36,199 nucleotides of DNA from Magnetospirillum sp. WYHS-4 (GCA_039908345.1 JAMOBD010000029.1:1-36199), one strand, 5' to 3'; shown: positions 1 to 9,957, numbered from the stretch's first letter. Numbers and translations are program-made. The notes: generated by a model from the sequence alone, not told the origin.

Positions 1-79
1 CCACCACGAAACCCCCACCTGAAACCCCGCCACCCCGGAATGTAGTGCTAACAAACCCGTGCCACTCCGTAACAGTCTG

Positions 80-382
80 TTACAGAACAGCTTTTTCTCG
101 GGCACTGTTCAAGTTGGGGAAGACGTCGATGTCGGCCCGGACGTGGGGCCGGTCGGAGGAGGGCGCCGGAGCGTCGGGAGAGCCGGCGGTGGGGGGTTCG
201 GTGGTGGGCGGTTCGGTGACGGACGGGAGGTTCCGGCGGGCGGCATCGCCATCGCCGTCCGTCCCGGCGGCTTCCGCCAACACTCCGAGCGGCCGGGGCT
301 CCGGCAACGGGCCCCCCAGGACGGCGTCGCGGGAGCCGGGTTCCATCCACCGGGTCAGGCGGCGGAGGAAGGTATCGGCCAT
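80..382 (-). CDS. hypothetical proline/alanine-rich small protein
   Basis: This is a 100-residue open frame starting at ATG 382. The N-terminus (MADTFLRRLTRWMEP) looks like a short amphipathic helix. A low-complexity Pro/Thr/Ala/Asp-rich middle follows, with no signal peptide or membrane segment. The amino-acid composition is more protein-like than the Gly/Arg-rich frames overlapping it, which is the main argument that it is coding. A GGAG lies directly against the start codon, too close for a good ribosome site, so the start is weak; a longer start at 439 would run into the 13-bp repeats. I recognise no family. It is GC-rich, unlike the AT-rich gene upstream on the same strand, so the two probably have different origins. 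Confidence 0.35.
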   Translation of the reverse strand: MADTFLRRLTRWMEPGSRDAVLGGPLPEPRPLGVLAEAAGTDGDGDAARRNLPSVTEPPTTEPPTAGSPDAPAPSSDRPHVRADIDVFPNLNSAREKAVL

Positions 383-424
383 CTCCGGATCGGCCTGCCC
401 CAGGCGCGGCAATGGTAGCCGATT

Positions 425-450
425 ACCCTCTCTGTACACCCTCTCTGTAC
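425..450. repeat. perfect 13-bp tandem duplication with TGTACA motifs
   Basis: Two head-to-tail perfect copies of ACCCTCTCTGTAC occupy 425-437 and 438-450. Each contributes to a TGTACA palindrome (433-438 and 446-451), and the second extends to CTGTACAG. The pair sits between the AT-rich gene ending at 506 and the small minus-strand frame starting at 382, where a promoter or operator for the latter would be expected. It could be a two-site operator or a simple replication-slippage duplication. Confidence 0.6.
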
Positions 451-505
451 AGTTAATGTGTTGCCACAGAACTGGGTGCGATATGATATTGCGATATATA
501 ACGCT

Positions 506-1594
506 CTATTCTGGATTCCGTGGTATGCAAAGATAAGACATTGCAACATTAATTCCGTTGTGCTCGAAAATCATCTTCATTTCGTCCGTAGGAGCGGAAA
601 TCAATAGCTCTGCCACATCTTCTGGGATCTCATTCAGGTCGAATGCCCCTCCGCTTCTGTTACAAGAATCTCCGCTATTTATCCTAACAAGAACCAATGG
701 TCTACAAATAACCTTTCCACCTCCAGATGACATATAGGCGTCAATACCATATATAACGTCTACCTGCGGCAGTGTTGATTTGAACAGCAGAATTGGAGAG
801 AAGCTAGATATATCGGTGGTTGATAGTATGCAAAACATTTCATCCTGCATTGCTATTATATTGCCAAAATATGCATCCTCATCTGCTCCTGTTTCTGTCA
901 TCGATAGATTTTTCCCATTATTTTCGATAACATTGTGTCTTGCTAATATGGGTTTTTTATATCTCCTGGATGACATCGCCCACGGTGAATACCTATAGGA
1001 TATATATTCACCACAGTATTTGTCGAGAGCTGTTCCACATAGTGTAATGCCAGACTTGCGACCGAATAGCTCCGCGATCCATGTCTGGTCACACACTGAA
1101 GATAACTCGCAACTTGAACCAGAAATGCCGTCGATTATATCAGAAACCGGATTTGAGATGCTCACTGGATTATCTATAACATGCTTTACAACGGATGAAA
1201 TTCTTTCTATTGATTTAAGTCCAGCAGACATTGATGATGTGTCATATTCAATTGTTTTTATAAATGCTATATCAAATGGCAGTTTTGTTCCTTTCAAAGC
1301 AACCTGAATTGTTGGCTTTCTAATCGCGTGTCTTGCTGCTAATTCATAATATACATTCGGATTAGCTCCAGTAAGATCGGCGATGACCAGATCTGCACGC
1401 TTGATCATATCCATTATAGAACGGGTTATCATGCCGGGGTCCGGAACCATGTCGGCCCGCACAACCTCAAAATTATATTGCGAGACAGCTCGCTCGATCA
1501 ACAGAAACGCCTCGTCTGCCTGTTCCCTTTCCGGACTATCTTCGGAACCTATCTGCGATATCACAAAGCAAAGCTTCGGATCTGGTTCGGACAC
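506..1594 (-). CDS. TIR-like / nucleoside deoxyribosyltransferase-like domain protein, possible defence effector
   Basis: The 362-residue protein is read from GTG 1594, which has GGAGG five bases ahead; ATG 1606 would add four residues and has no such site. Residues 5-125 look like the Rossmann-like nucleoside 2-deoxyribosyltransferase/TIR-like fold: a first strand (CFVISQIG), then RADLVIADLTGANPNVYYEL with Glu84 at the position of the family's catalytic glutamate, then RHAIRKP. Residues from about 175 to the end have no family I recognise; no membrane segment or signal is visible. Base composition is strikingly AT-rich for this window, as are the flanks, which indicates recent horizontal transfer. 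Members of this fold cleave N-glycosidic bonds of nucleotides, and TIR relatives consume NAD in antiphage systems. An NADase-like or nucleotide-hydrolysing defence role is inference. No partner gene is visible on either side. Confidence 0.8.
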   Translation of the reverse strand: MSEPDPKLCFVISQIGSEDSPEREQADEAFLLIERAVSQYNFEVVRADMVPDPGMITRSIMDMIKRADLVIADLTGANPNVYYELAARHAIRKPTIQVALKGTKLPFDIAFIKTIEYDTSSMSAGLKSIERISSVVKHVIDNPVSISNPVSDIIDGISGSSCELSSVCDQTWIAELFGRKSGITLCGTALDKYCGEYISYRYSPWAMSSRRYKKPILARHNVIENNGKNLSMTETGADEDAYFGNIIAMQDEMFCILSTTDISSFSPILLFKSTLPQVDVIYGIDAYMSSGGGKVICRPLVLVRINSGDSCNRSGGAFDLNEIPEDVAELLISAPTDEMKMIFEHNGINVAMSYLCIPRNPE

Positions 1595-1714
1595 CGCTCC
1601 CTCCATTCAAACCAATGCCAATAGCATCTTCCTCACGTTCCTCGATTAGTACAACGAAATAATGTCAATAGAACTAAAAAATATCATCCATCATATTGAC
1701 AATTTTATATAGCA

Positions 1715-1757
1715 TGGACCCGTCTGGGATTCAAACCCGGTGGTACCCGTTGTCGGA
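1715..1757 (-). other. degenerate tRNA-like T-arm and variable-arm sequence at an AT/GC boundary
   Basis: Read on the minus strand, this stretch contains ACAACGGGTACC followed by GGGTTTGAATCCC. It resembles the long variable arm and T-arm of a bacterial tRNA-Ser, although the T-loop has T in place of the usual C56. No matching 5' acceptor, D-arm or anticodon arm is found towards 1800, where the transporter gene begins, and the 3' end does not form a proper acceptor plus CCA. It lies exactly where AT-rich DNA gives way to GC-rich core DNA. It could be a tRNA remnant or old attachment site, or a chance resemblance. Confidence 0.25.
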
Positions 1758-1785
1758 ATTGCCGCGGCTGGGCTATCCTGCCGCC

Positions 1786-2682
1786 ATGGAAAACGTGCTC
1801 CCCGTCCTGTTCCTGATGGCGGTCGGCGTCGGTCTTCGTCGGCTGCCGGCCTTTCCCGCCACCACGGGACAGAGCCTCAACATGTTCGTCGTCTACGTCT
1901 CGCTGCCCGCCCTGGTGCTGGTGCAGGTGCCGAAGCTCGAGGTTTCGGCCGATCTTTGGGTGCCCATCGCCCTGCCCTGGGTCATGCTGGCCGTCTCCGC
2001 CCTGGCGGTCCTGGGGCTGGCGCGGCTGTTCCATTGGGACCGCAAGGTGGTGGGCGGGCTGTTGCTGGGGGCGACGCTGGGCAATACCTCCTTCTTGGGA
2101 ATTCCCTTCGTCCAGGCCTTCTTCGGCGAGGCCGGGGTGCCCTATGCGGTGCTCTACGACCAGTTGGGCAGCTTCTTCGCCCTGGCCATCTACGGGGCGA
2201 CCGTCATCGCCTTCTACGGCGGCGAGGGGCGACCCGACGCGGGAAAGATTCTCTGGCGTATCGTCACCTTCCCGCCCTTCCTGGCCATGGTCGCCGCCTT
2301 CCTGCTGCGCGGCTGGACCTATCCGGAACCCGTCGCCGCCGCCCTGGAACGGATCGCCGGCACCCTGGTGCCCGTCGTGATGGTGGCGGTCGGCTTCCAG
2401 TTGACCCTGAAGGTGCCGAAGTCGCAGATGCTGCCCCTGGGGCTGGGCCTCGCGATCAAGATGGTGGCGGCGCCGCTGCTGGCCCTGGGCGCCCTGACGG
2501 CGCTGGGCGTGACGGGCGAAGCCACCCGGGTCGCCATCTTCGAGGCCGGCATGGCCCCCATGATAACCGCCGGCGCCCTGGCCATCGCCGCCGGCCTGGC
2601 GCCCGAGATGATGGCGGCCATGGTGGGGCTGGGCATCATGATGTCCTTCGCCACCTTGCCGGTGCTGTTCAGTCTGCTATAA
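1786..2682 (+). CDS. AEC-family (auxin efflux carrier-type) transporter
   Basis: This 298-residue protein is hydrophobic almost throughout, with about eight to ten membrane segments. The family-like first helix begins at MENVLPVLFLMAVGVGLRR, and there are Gly/Asn-rich turns such as GATLGNTSFLGIP in the middle. Length and layout fit the AEC family (inner-membrane permeases in which the two halves are related; the bacterial substrates known are mainly carboxylates such as malate and malonate). The substrate here cannot be told from the sequence. I chose ATG 1786 because upstream in-frame starts translate tRNA-like and AT-rich DNA that does not look coding. The next gene starts 7 bases after its stop, so the two are probably co-transcribed. 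It is the first core gene right of the AT-rich edge. Confidence 0.85.
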   Translation: MENVLPVLFLMAVGVGLRRLPAFPATTGQSLNMFVVYVSLPALVLVQVPKLEVSADLWVPIALPWVMLAVSALAVLGLARLFHWDRKVVGGLLLGATLGNTSFLGIPFVQAFFGEAGVPYAVLYDQLGSFFALAIYGATVIAFYGGEGRPDAGKILWRIVTFPPFLAMVAAFLLRGWTYPEPVAAALERIAGTLVPVVMVAVGFQLTLKVPKSQMLPLGLGLAIKMVAAPLLALGALTALGVTGEATRVAIFEAGMAPMITAGALAIAAGLAPEMMAAMVGLGIMMSFATLPVLFSLL

Positions 2683-2689
2683 GCGGGGG

Positions 2690-3877
2690 ATGACAAACCT
2701 TTCCCGCCTTTTCCTCAACGCCGGCGCCGACCGCCGGCTGCGCCACGGCCATCCCTGGGCCTATTCCAACGAAATCCGCATGGACGCCGCCGCCAAGGCG
2801 CTGCCGGCGGGCAGCCTGGCCCGGCTTTGCCGGGTGGACGGCAAGCCCTTGGGGGTGGGGACCTTCAATCCCCATGTGCTGATCGCCTTCAGGATGCTGT
2901 CCGAAAACGCCGATGCCGCCATCGACGAGGGCTTCCTGGCCGGCCGGCTGCGCCGTGCCCTGGCCTTGCGCGAAAGGCTCTACGACGAACCCTTCTACCG
3001 CTTGGTCCATGCCGAATCCGACGGCCTGCCCGGCCTGATCGTCGACCGCTTCGGCGACGTGGCGGTCCTGCAGGTCAACACGGCGGGCATGGAAGCCTTG
3101 TCGCCGTCCCTGCTGGCCGCCGTCGACGCCGTGTTGAAGCCGCGCGCCGTGGTGCTGCGCAACGACACCCCGGCCCGTCAGGCGGAAGGGCTGGAAGCCT
3201 ATGTCAAGGTCGCCAAGGGCGACGTCGCCGGGCCCGTGGAATTGCGCGAGAACGGGCTCGTCTTCTTCGCCGATCCCGTGGCCGGGCAGAAGACCGGCTG
3301 GTTTTTCGACCAGCGCGACAACCGGGCCTTCGTCGCCCCCCTGGCCAAGGGGCGGCGCATGCTTGACGTCTACAGCTACGGCGGCGGCTTCGGGATCGCG
3401 GCGGCGGCGGCCGGAGCCACCGAGGCCGTCATCGTCGACAGTTCGGAAGGCGCCCTCGACCTGGTCCGCCGGGCCGCGCAGGCCAACGGCGTCGCCGGAC
3501 GCTGCAAGCCGGTGCGCGGCGATGCCTACCGGGAACTGGAACGCCTGGCGGCGGCCGGGGAACGTTTCGGCGTCGTGGCTTGCGACCCGCCGGCCTTCGT
3601 CAAGTCGCGCAAGGATCTGAAGGCCGGCCTCAAGGGCTATCGCAAGCTGGCGGGCCTGGCGGCGCCGCTCATCGAGCCGGGCGGCTTTTTGTTCCTCGCT
3701 TCCTGTTCCCACAACGTGGCGCCGGCCGAATTGCTGGACGAGGCGGCGGCGGGCATCGGCCGGGCCGGCCGGTCGGGCCGCCTGATCCGCCAGGCGGGGG
3801 CGGCGCCCGATCATCCGGTGCATCCCCACCTGCCGGAGACCGCCTATCTCAAGGCGCTGGTCTTCCAACTGGATTGA
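2690..3877 (+). CDS. rlmI: class I rRNA methyltransferase, RlmI-like (23S rRNA m5C1962 type)
   Basis: The 395-residue length is normal for the RlmI/YccW family, which uses S-adenosylmethionine to methylate a cytosine of 23S rRNA. An N-terminal PUA-like RNA-binding domain spans roughly residues 1-75 (GHPWAYSNEI). The EEHEE-type middle region contains DGLPGLIVDRFGD. A Rossmann methyltransferase domain runs from about 200, with the SAM motif LDVYSYGGGFGIAAAAAGA, the motif IV DPPAF followed by VKSRKD, and the cysteine motif SCSHN. GGGGG abuts the ATG. It follows the transporter closely but has no obvious functional link to it. The exact target base is assigned by family only; related COG1092 enzymes exist. 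A stem-loop begins immediately after the stop codon. Confidence 0.85.
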   Translation: MTNLSRLFLNAGADRRLRHGHPWAYSNEIRMDAAAKALPAGSLARLCRVDGKPLGVGTFNPHVLIAFRMLSENADAAIDEGFLAGRLRRALALRERLYDEPFYRLVHAESDGLPGLIVDRFGDVAVLQVNTAGMEALSPSLLAAVDAVLKPRAVVLRNDTPARQAEGLEAYVKVAKGDVAGPVELRENGLVFFADPVAGQKTGWFFDQRDNRAFVAPLAKGRRMLDVYSYGGGFGIAAAAAGATEAVIVDSSEGALDLVRRAAQANGVAGRCKPVRGDAYRELERLAAAGERFGVVACDPPAFVKSRKDLKAGLKGYRKLAGLAAPLIEPGGFLFLASCSHNVAPAELLDEAAAGIGRAGRSGRLIRQAGAAPDHPVHPHLPETAYLKALVFQLD

Positions 3878-3990
3878 TACCGGCCACTCGTTGGCCGGTA
3901 TCGAGCGGCCATTGAGGCCGCGGCCAAGCGAGCGCCCGGCGAGGGCCAAGAATAAGGGTACCAATCGGTCAAGTCATTGGCCGGTTGGTA
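3878..3990. repeat. stem-loop cluster between convergent genes (terminator or REP-like)
   Basis: Three inverted repeats lie in a row. The first is TACCGGCCA-CTCGT-TGGCCGGTA at 3878-3900, starting at the base after the rlmI stop. The second is GCGGCC-ATTGA-GGCCGC at 3905-3921. The third is a 10-bp stem with one G-T pair, 3959-3968 with 3981-3990, which spans the rsmD stop codon. The first and third share GGCCGGT and both have TACC/GGTA ends, so they may be copies of one element. No run of T follows any stem. The position between two converging genes suits a bidirectional terminator; a REP-type repeat is the alternative. Confidence 0.6.
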
Positions 3991-4549
3991 TGAAGCGCAG
4001 GAAGATCACGCGCGCCCTGCCGTAGACCCGTTCCTGCAGGGCATCGAAGCCCTTGGGCGGGGCGAAGGGCTCGCGGGCGGCCACCTCGACGACGCAGATC
4101 GCCCCGTCCTTCAGCCAGCCCTTGGCGGCGAGCCCTTGCAGGGCCGGATGGGCAAGGCCCGATTCGTAGGGCGGATCGAGAAAGGCCAGATCCAGCGGCG
4201 CCCCCGCCGCGCCCGGGGGCGGCGGCAGCCGGGTGCAGTCGAGCCTCAAGGTGACGATGTTCTTCACCTCGCCCAGGGCGGCGGCGTTGCGCCGGGCGGC
4301 GAGCAGGGCCGGCTGGCTGGCGTCGACGAACACGGCGCGGACGGCGCCCCGCGACAGGGCTTCCAGCCCCAGGGCGCCGGTGCCGGCGAACAGGTCGGCC
4401 ACCGCCGCGCCTTCCAGATCCAGCCCTTCGATGCCATGCAGCAGGACGTTGAACACGGCCTCGCGAGTGCGGTCCGACGTCGGCCGGGTGTCGCGTCCTT
4501 CCGGCGCCGCCAGCTTCCGCCCCCGATGCCTGCCCCCGTTGATGCGCAT
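3974..4549 (-). CDS. rsmD: 16S rRNA (guanine966-N2)-methyltransferase RsmD
   Basis: This is a 191-residue protein of normal RsmD length. It begins with the family-typical MRINGGRHRGRKLAAPEG and TRPTSDRTREAVFN. The SAM-binding motif is ADLFAGTGALGLEALSRGA, an acidic FVDAS strand follows, and the catalytic N2-methyltransferase motif DPPY is present (FLDPPYE). The enzyme methylates G966 of 16S rRNA on the assembled 30S subunit. A GGGAA precedes ATG 4549 at suitable distance. The gene starts 9 bases after the stop of the histidine kinase upstream and is the last of a same-strand run aspC-maeB-kinase-rsmD. Its 3' end overlaps a stem-loop shared with rlmI, so two rRNA methyltransferase genes face each other here. 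Confidence 0.93.
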   Translation of the reverse strand: MRINGGRHRGRKLAAPEGRDTRPTSDRTREAVFNVLLHGIEGLDLEGAAVADLFAGTGALGLEALSRGAVRAVFVDASQPALLAARRNAAALGEVKNIVTLRLDCTRLPPPPGAAGAPLDLAFLDPPYESGLAHPALQGLAAKGWLKDGAICVVEVAAREPFAPPKGFDALQERVYGRARVIFLRFIPTGQ

Positions 4550-4558
4550 ATTTCCCGG

Positions 4559-6361
4559 TTATCCCGCCGGCAGGGTGAAGCGAAAGGTGCTGCCTTCGCC
4601 GGCCAGGGAATCCACCCAGATGCGGCCGCCGTGGCGTTCCACGATGCGCCGGCAGACCGCCAAGCCGATGCCGGTGCCCTCGTATTCGTCCGCCGTATGA
4701 AGCCGCTGGAAGATCAGGAAGATGCGTTCGAAATATTCGGGCGCGATGCCGATGCCGTTGTCGGCGATCGAGATCACCCACTTGTTGCCCTCGCGCCGCG
4801 AATCCAAGCGCACCACGGGCGACCGGTCCGGGTGGCGGTATTTCAGGGCGTTGCCCACCAGATTCTGGATCAGGCGGACCAGCTGGATATCGTCGCCGAC
4901 CACCAGGGGCAGGGGGGCGGCTTCCACCCGGGCGCCGACCTCCTGGATATCGGTCTGCAGATTGTCCAGAGCTTGGCGCGTCACGTCGTCCAGGCAGACT
5001 GGGTTCATGTCGCCGCCCTTGCCGTCGATGCAGGAGTATTCCAGCAGGTCCCGGATCAGCGCCGACATGCGTTTGGCGCCTTCGACCGCGAAGCCGATGT
5101 ACTCGTGGGCGTTGTCGTCCAGCTTGTCCTTGTAGCGCTTGTCCAGCAGTTGCAGGTAGTTGGTCACCGTGCGCAGTGGCGTCTGCAGATCGTGGGACGC
5201 CACGTAGGCGAACTGCCGCAGGTCCACGTTGGAACGCGCCAGGGCCTCGGCCTTATCCGCCAGTTCTTCCCGACTGTGGCGCAGTTCGGCGGTCATCCGC
5301 AGCGCTAGTGCCTCGGCTCGCTGCTGTTGGCGGGCGATGGAAGCGATGATGACGAACAGCAAAAGGTCGATTAGCACGCCGCCCATCGCGACCACCAGAG
5401 GCTGGCTGGCTTCGGCGGCGGTCACAAAGCCCTTCTGGGTATAGAGATGGAGCGTCCAGGCATGACCCGCGTGCTGGATGGCCGATGTCTGGGTAAATTC
5501 CGGCCGTTGTTCCGGGTCGCCAAAATCGCGATGACCGCCGGGATCGCTATCGTAGAGCAGCGTCTCGGCGGACGGCGTTGTGCCATCGTAGAGTTCGAAA
5601 TGCAAATCGGTCATGCCGGCCCCCAGGATGCCCCGCATCAGGTCCTTGATGCGGAAGGGCGCATAGACGAAACCCTCCAGGGCCGCCTGCCGTTCCTCGA
5701 CCGTCCCGGCCGGCATGCCCGCCCGGTAGACCGGCAGGTAGACCAGCAGGCCGCGCTGGACGTCTTGGTCGGTTTCCTGCACCAGGGTAACCATGCCCGA
5801 CATGGCGGCCTGCCCCGTGTCGCGGGCCCGTTCCATGGCGGTGCGGCGCACCGGTTCGGAGAACATGTCGTAGCCGAAGGCCCTGAGATTGCGGCCGGCG
5901 AAGGGCTCCAGGTAAACGATGGCGGTATAGACCTCCCGCTCGCCGTCCGGACGGATGGTGTAGTTGGGGAAGCCCTCGGCCCGCACCGCTTCGATATGGG
6001 CGGCCTTGGCGTCCGGCGGAACGATCCGACTGTAGCCGATCCCCTGGATGCCGGGAAAATAGCGATCGATGGCTGCCGTTTCGACGAAGGCCCCCCATTC
6101 CGCGCGCTCGACCGTCTCGGAAGCCGCGAACAGCCCGACGCCAGACCGCAGGACCGCTTCGTATTCCAGCATCCGGCGCGCGATGCCCGCCTTGATGTCC
6201 TGGGCCTGGAACTGGAAGCGGTCGCGGGCCCGTTCCTGCACGAACCGATTCGAGATATGCCAGGCCGCCGCGGTCAGAATCAGGGAACAGACCAGGATGA
6301 CCCAGGCCGTGGCCGGATTGTGCAATACCTGCAGGAAACGGGCCTTGACGTCTTCCCCCAT
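4559..6361 (-). CDS. CHASE-domain sensor histidine kinase
   Basis: The membrane-bound kinase has 600 residues from ATG 6361, chosen because it lies just after the maeB stop at 6366; an ATG at 6394 would overlap maeB by 29 bases. A membrane helix lies at about 19-36, then a periplasmic CHASE domain to about 300 (IGYSRIVPP, YTIRPDGEREVYTAIVYLEP), then a second helix near 320-345. The HisKA region has the H-box ASHDLQTPLR with the phosphorylated His. The ATPase domain has VGNALKYRHP, IADNGIGI and GTGIGLAVCRRIVERHGG, so the catalytic motifs are complete. CHASE domains sense small extracellular molecules; the ligand is unknown. The H-box and following region resemble the phytochrome-like kinase class. 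No response regulator is adjacent, so the partner is elsewhere. The position inside aspC-maeB suggests co-expression with those metabolic genes, not a proven link. Confidence 0.9.
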   Translation of the reverse strand: MGEDVKARFLQVLHNPATAWVILVCSLILTAAAWHISNRFVQERARDRFQFQAQDIKAGIARRMLEYEAVLRSGVGLFAASETVERAEWGAFVETAAIDRYFPGIQGIGYSRIVPPDAKAAHIEAVRAEGFPNYTIRPDGEREVYTAIVYLEPFAGRNLRAFGYDMFSEPVRRTAMERARDTGQAAMSGMVTLVQETDQDVQRGLLVYLPVYRAGMPAGTVEERQAALEGFVYAPFRIKDLMRGILGAGMTDLHFELYDGTTPSAETLLYDSDPGGHRDFGDPEQRPEFTQTSAIQHAGHAWTLHLYTQKGFVTAAEASQPLVVAMGGVLIDLLLFVIIASIARQQQRAEALALRMTAELRHSREELADKAEALARSNVDLRQFAYVASHDLQTPLRTVTNYLQLLDKRYKDKLDDNAHEYIGFAVEGAKRMSALIRDLLEYSCIDGKGGDMNPVCLDDVTRQALDNLQTDIQEVGARVEAAPLPLVVGDDIQLVRLIQNLVGNALKYRHPDRSPVVRLDSRREGNKWVISIADNGIGIAPEYFERIFLIFQRLHTADEYEGTGIGLAVCRRIVERHGGRIWVDSLAGEGSTFRFTLPAG

Positions 6362-6365
6362 CTTC

Positions 6366-8660
6366 CTACCATTCGCGGTCGTTGCGGGCGGCATGGGTCT
6401 GGGCGTCGACCACCGCGAGCGCCGTCATGTTGACCAGCCCGCGCGCGGTGACCGAAGGCGTCACCACGTGCACCGGCTTGGCGGCGCCCATCAGGATCGG
6501 CCCCACGGCTAGGCCGTCCCCCAGCACCTTCAACAGGTTGAAGGCGTTGTTGGCGGCGTCCAGGTTGGGCAGTACCAGCAGGTTCGCCTGGCCCTTGAGG
6601 CGCGACGAGGGGAAGATGCGCTGGCGCAGGTCCTCGTTGAGTGCCGCATCCGCGTTCATCTCGCCTTCCACTTCCAGGGCCGGCTGCCGCTCGGACAGGA
6701 TGCGTACCGCTTCCCGAACCTTCCGCGGGCTGTCGGTATCGCCGGTGCCGAAGGTGGAATAGGACATCAGGGCCACCTTGGGCGTGACGCCGAAGCGCCG
6801 CACCACGTCGGCGGCGAGCGTGGTGGCTTCCACCAGTTCCTCGGCCGTCGGGTCCGGATTGACATGGGTGTCGCAGAAGAAGAAGGTCCCCTTGGGCAGG
6901 ATGAGGGCGGACAGCGCGGCACACTTCTGCACCCCCGGCGCCCGGCCGATCACATCCAGCACGTAGGCGAGGTGCCGGGGATACTGGCCCACGGTGCCGC
7001 AGACCAGGGCGTCCGCCTCGCCCCTTTCCACCATCAGGGCGGCGATCACGGTGGAATTGGTGCGCACCACTTCGCGTGCCCGATCGGGCGATACGCCGCG
7101 CCGTTCCATGATGCGATGGTAGAGCTTCCAGTACTGGTCGTAGCGCGGATCGTCTTCGGGATTGGTGACCTCGAAGTCCTGGCCGGGGCGGATGCGCAGC
7201 CCCAGGCGCTCGATGCGCTTTTCGATGACTTCGGGGCGCCCCACCAGAATCGGCAGGGCCAGGCCCTCGTCGACCGCCATCTGCACGGCGCGCAGCACCC
7301 GCGGTTCTTCCCCTTCCGCATAGACCAGGCGGCGCGGGTCCTTGCGGGCCCGCTCGTAGACCGGCTTCATCAGAAGCCCGGACCGGAAGACGAACCGCGA
7401 CAGCTTCTCGCGGTAGGCCTCGAAGTCGGCGATCGGCCGGGTGGCGACCCCGCTGTCCATGGCCGCCTTGGCGACCGCGGGCGCGATTTCGACGATCAGA
7501 CGCGGATCGAACGGCTTGGGAATCAGATAATCGGGGCCGAAGGTCAGGTCCTCGCCCTTGTAGGCCTTGGCCACCGCTTCCACCGATTCCGCCTTGGCCA
7601 AGTTGGCGATGGCCTTGAGGCAGGCCTGCTTCATGGCCTCGTTGATGGTGGTGGCGCCCACGTCCAGGGCTCCCCGGAAGATGAACGGGAAGCAGAGCAC
7701 GTTGTTGACCTGGTTGGGGAAGTCGGACCGTCCGGTGGCGATCACCGCGTCGGGCCGGGCCGCCTTGGCGACGTCGGGCATGATCTCGGGCGTCGGATTG
7801 GCAAGCGCCAGGATGACCGGCTTGCCGGCCATGCGCTTGACCATCTCGGCGGTCAGGATGCCGGGAGCCGACAGGCCCAGGAACACGTCGGCGCCGTCGA
7901 TGGCCTCGCCCAGGCTGCGGGCCGGCGTGTCGACGGCATAGTCGGCCTTCTGCGGGGTCATCTGCTCGGTGCGGCCCTTGAAGACCACGCCCAGGTGATC
8001 GACCAGAATCACGTTCTCGCGCCTGAGCCCCATGTCGAGCAGCAGGTTCAGGCAGGCGATGCCGGCCGCGCCGCCGCCGGTCGACACCAGCTTCACCTCG
8101 TCCAGGCGCTTGCCGACCACTTCCAGGGCGCTGATTAGCGCCGCCCCGGCCACGATGGCGGTGCCGTGCTGGTCGTCGTGAAAGACGGGGATCTTCATGC
8201 GCCGGCGCAGGTCGGCCTCGACCTCGAAGCATTCCGGAGCCTTGATGTCTTCCAGGTTGATGGCCCCGAAGGTAGGCTCCAGCGCCGCCACGATGTCGGC
8301 CAGCTTCCCGGGGTCGGTTTCCGCGATCTCGATGTCGAAGACGTCGATGCCGGCGAACTTCTTGAACAGGACCGCCTTGCCTTCCATCACCGGCTTGGCG
8401 GCCAGGGGCCCGATGTTGCCGAGACCCAGGACCGCGGTGCCGTTGGTGACGACCGCCACCAGGTTGCCGCGGACGGTCATCTCCGCGACGGTGGCGGGAT
8501 CGGCGACGATGGCGTTGCAGGCCGCCGCCACCCCGGGGGAATAGGCCAGCGCGAGGTCGCGCTGGCTTCCCAAGGGCTTGGTCGGCATGACCGTCAGCTT
8601 GCCCGGCTGGGGTTCCCGGTGGTAGCGCAGCGCCTGCTGGTCGAGGTCCTTGCCCGTCAT
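6366..8660 (-). CDS. maeB: NADP-dependent malic enzyme with phosphotransacetylase-like C-terminus (MaeB)
   Basis: This 764-residue protein has the normal length for bacterial MaeB. It oxidatively decarboxylates malate to pyruvate with NADP and supplies NADPH and pyruvate. The N-terminal malic domain shows [24 protein letters not shown] and the metal-binding [12 protein letters not shown]. The nucleotide-binding fold has [17 protein letters not shown]. From about residue 430 a phosphate acetyl/butyryltransferase-type domain follows ([17 protein letters not shown], then [12 protein letters not shown]), which in characterised homologues binds acetyl-CoA as an allosteric regulator and is not catalytic. 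ATG 8660 lies 7 bases after the aspC stop, so aspC and maeB are very likely one transcript joining aspartate/oxaloacetate and malate/pyruvate metabolism. The kinase gene follows with only a few bases between. Confidence 0.95.
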   Translation of the reverse strand: MTGKDLDQQALRYHREPQPGKLTVMPTKPLGSQRDLALAYSPGVAAACNAIVADPATVAEMTVRGNLVAVVTNGTAVLGLGNIGPLAAKPVMEGKAVLFKKFAGIDVFDIEIAETDPGKLADIVAALEPTFGAINLEDIKAPECFEVEADLRRRMKIPVFHDDQHGTAIVAGAALISALEVVGKRLDEVKLVSTGGGAAGIACLNLLLDMGLRRENVILVDHLGVVFKGRTEQMTPQKADYAVDTPARSLGEAIDGADVFLGLSAPGILTAEMVKRMAGKPVILALANPTPEIMPDVAKAARPDAVIATGRSDFPNQVNNVLCFPFIFRGALDVGATTINEAMKQACLKAIANLAKAESVEAVAKAYKGEDLTFGPDYLIPKPFDPRLIVEIAPAVAKAAMDSGVATRPIADFEAYREKLSRFVFRSGLLMKPVYERARKDPRRLVYAEGEEPRVLRAVQMAVDEGLALPILVGRPEVIEKRIERLGLRIRPGQDFEVTNPEDDPRYDQYWKLYHRIMERRGVSPDRAREVVRTNSTVIAALMVERGEADALVCGTVGQYPRHLAYVLDVIGRAPGVQKCAALSALILPKGTFFFCDTHVNPDPTAEELVEATTLAADVVRRFGVTPKVALMSYSTFGTGDTDSPRKVREAVRILSERQPALEVEGEMNADAALNEDLRQRIFPSSRLKGQANLLVLPNLDAANNAFNLLKVLGDGLAVGPILMGAAKPVHVVTPSVTARGLVNMTALAVVDAQTHAARNDREW

Positions 8661-8667
8661 GGCGGGC

Positions 8668-9957
<1,290 letters not shown>

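Noticed and set aside
69-83. GTAACA-GTC-TGTTAC palindrome as an operator or terminator
   Set aside because: Perfect but only 6 bp per arm, without a T run and with the adjacent frame itself uncertain; not enough to call.
1715-1800. Complete tRNA gene on the minus strand
   Set aside because: No acceptor 5' strand, D-arm or anticodon arm can be paired; only T-arm and variable-arm-like parts are present.
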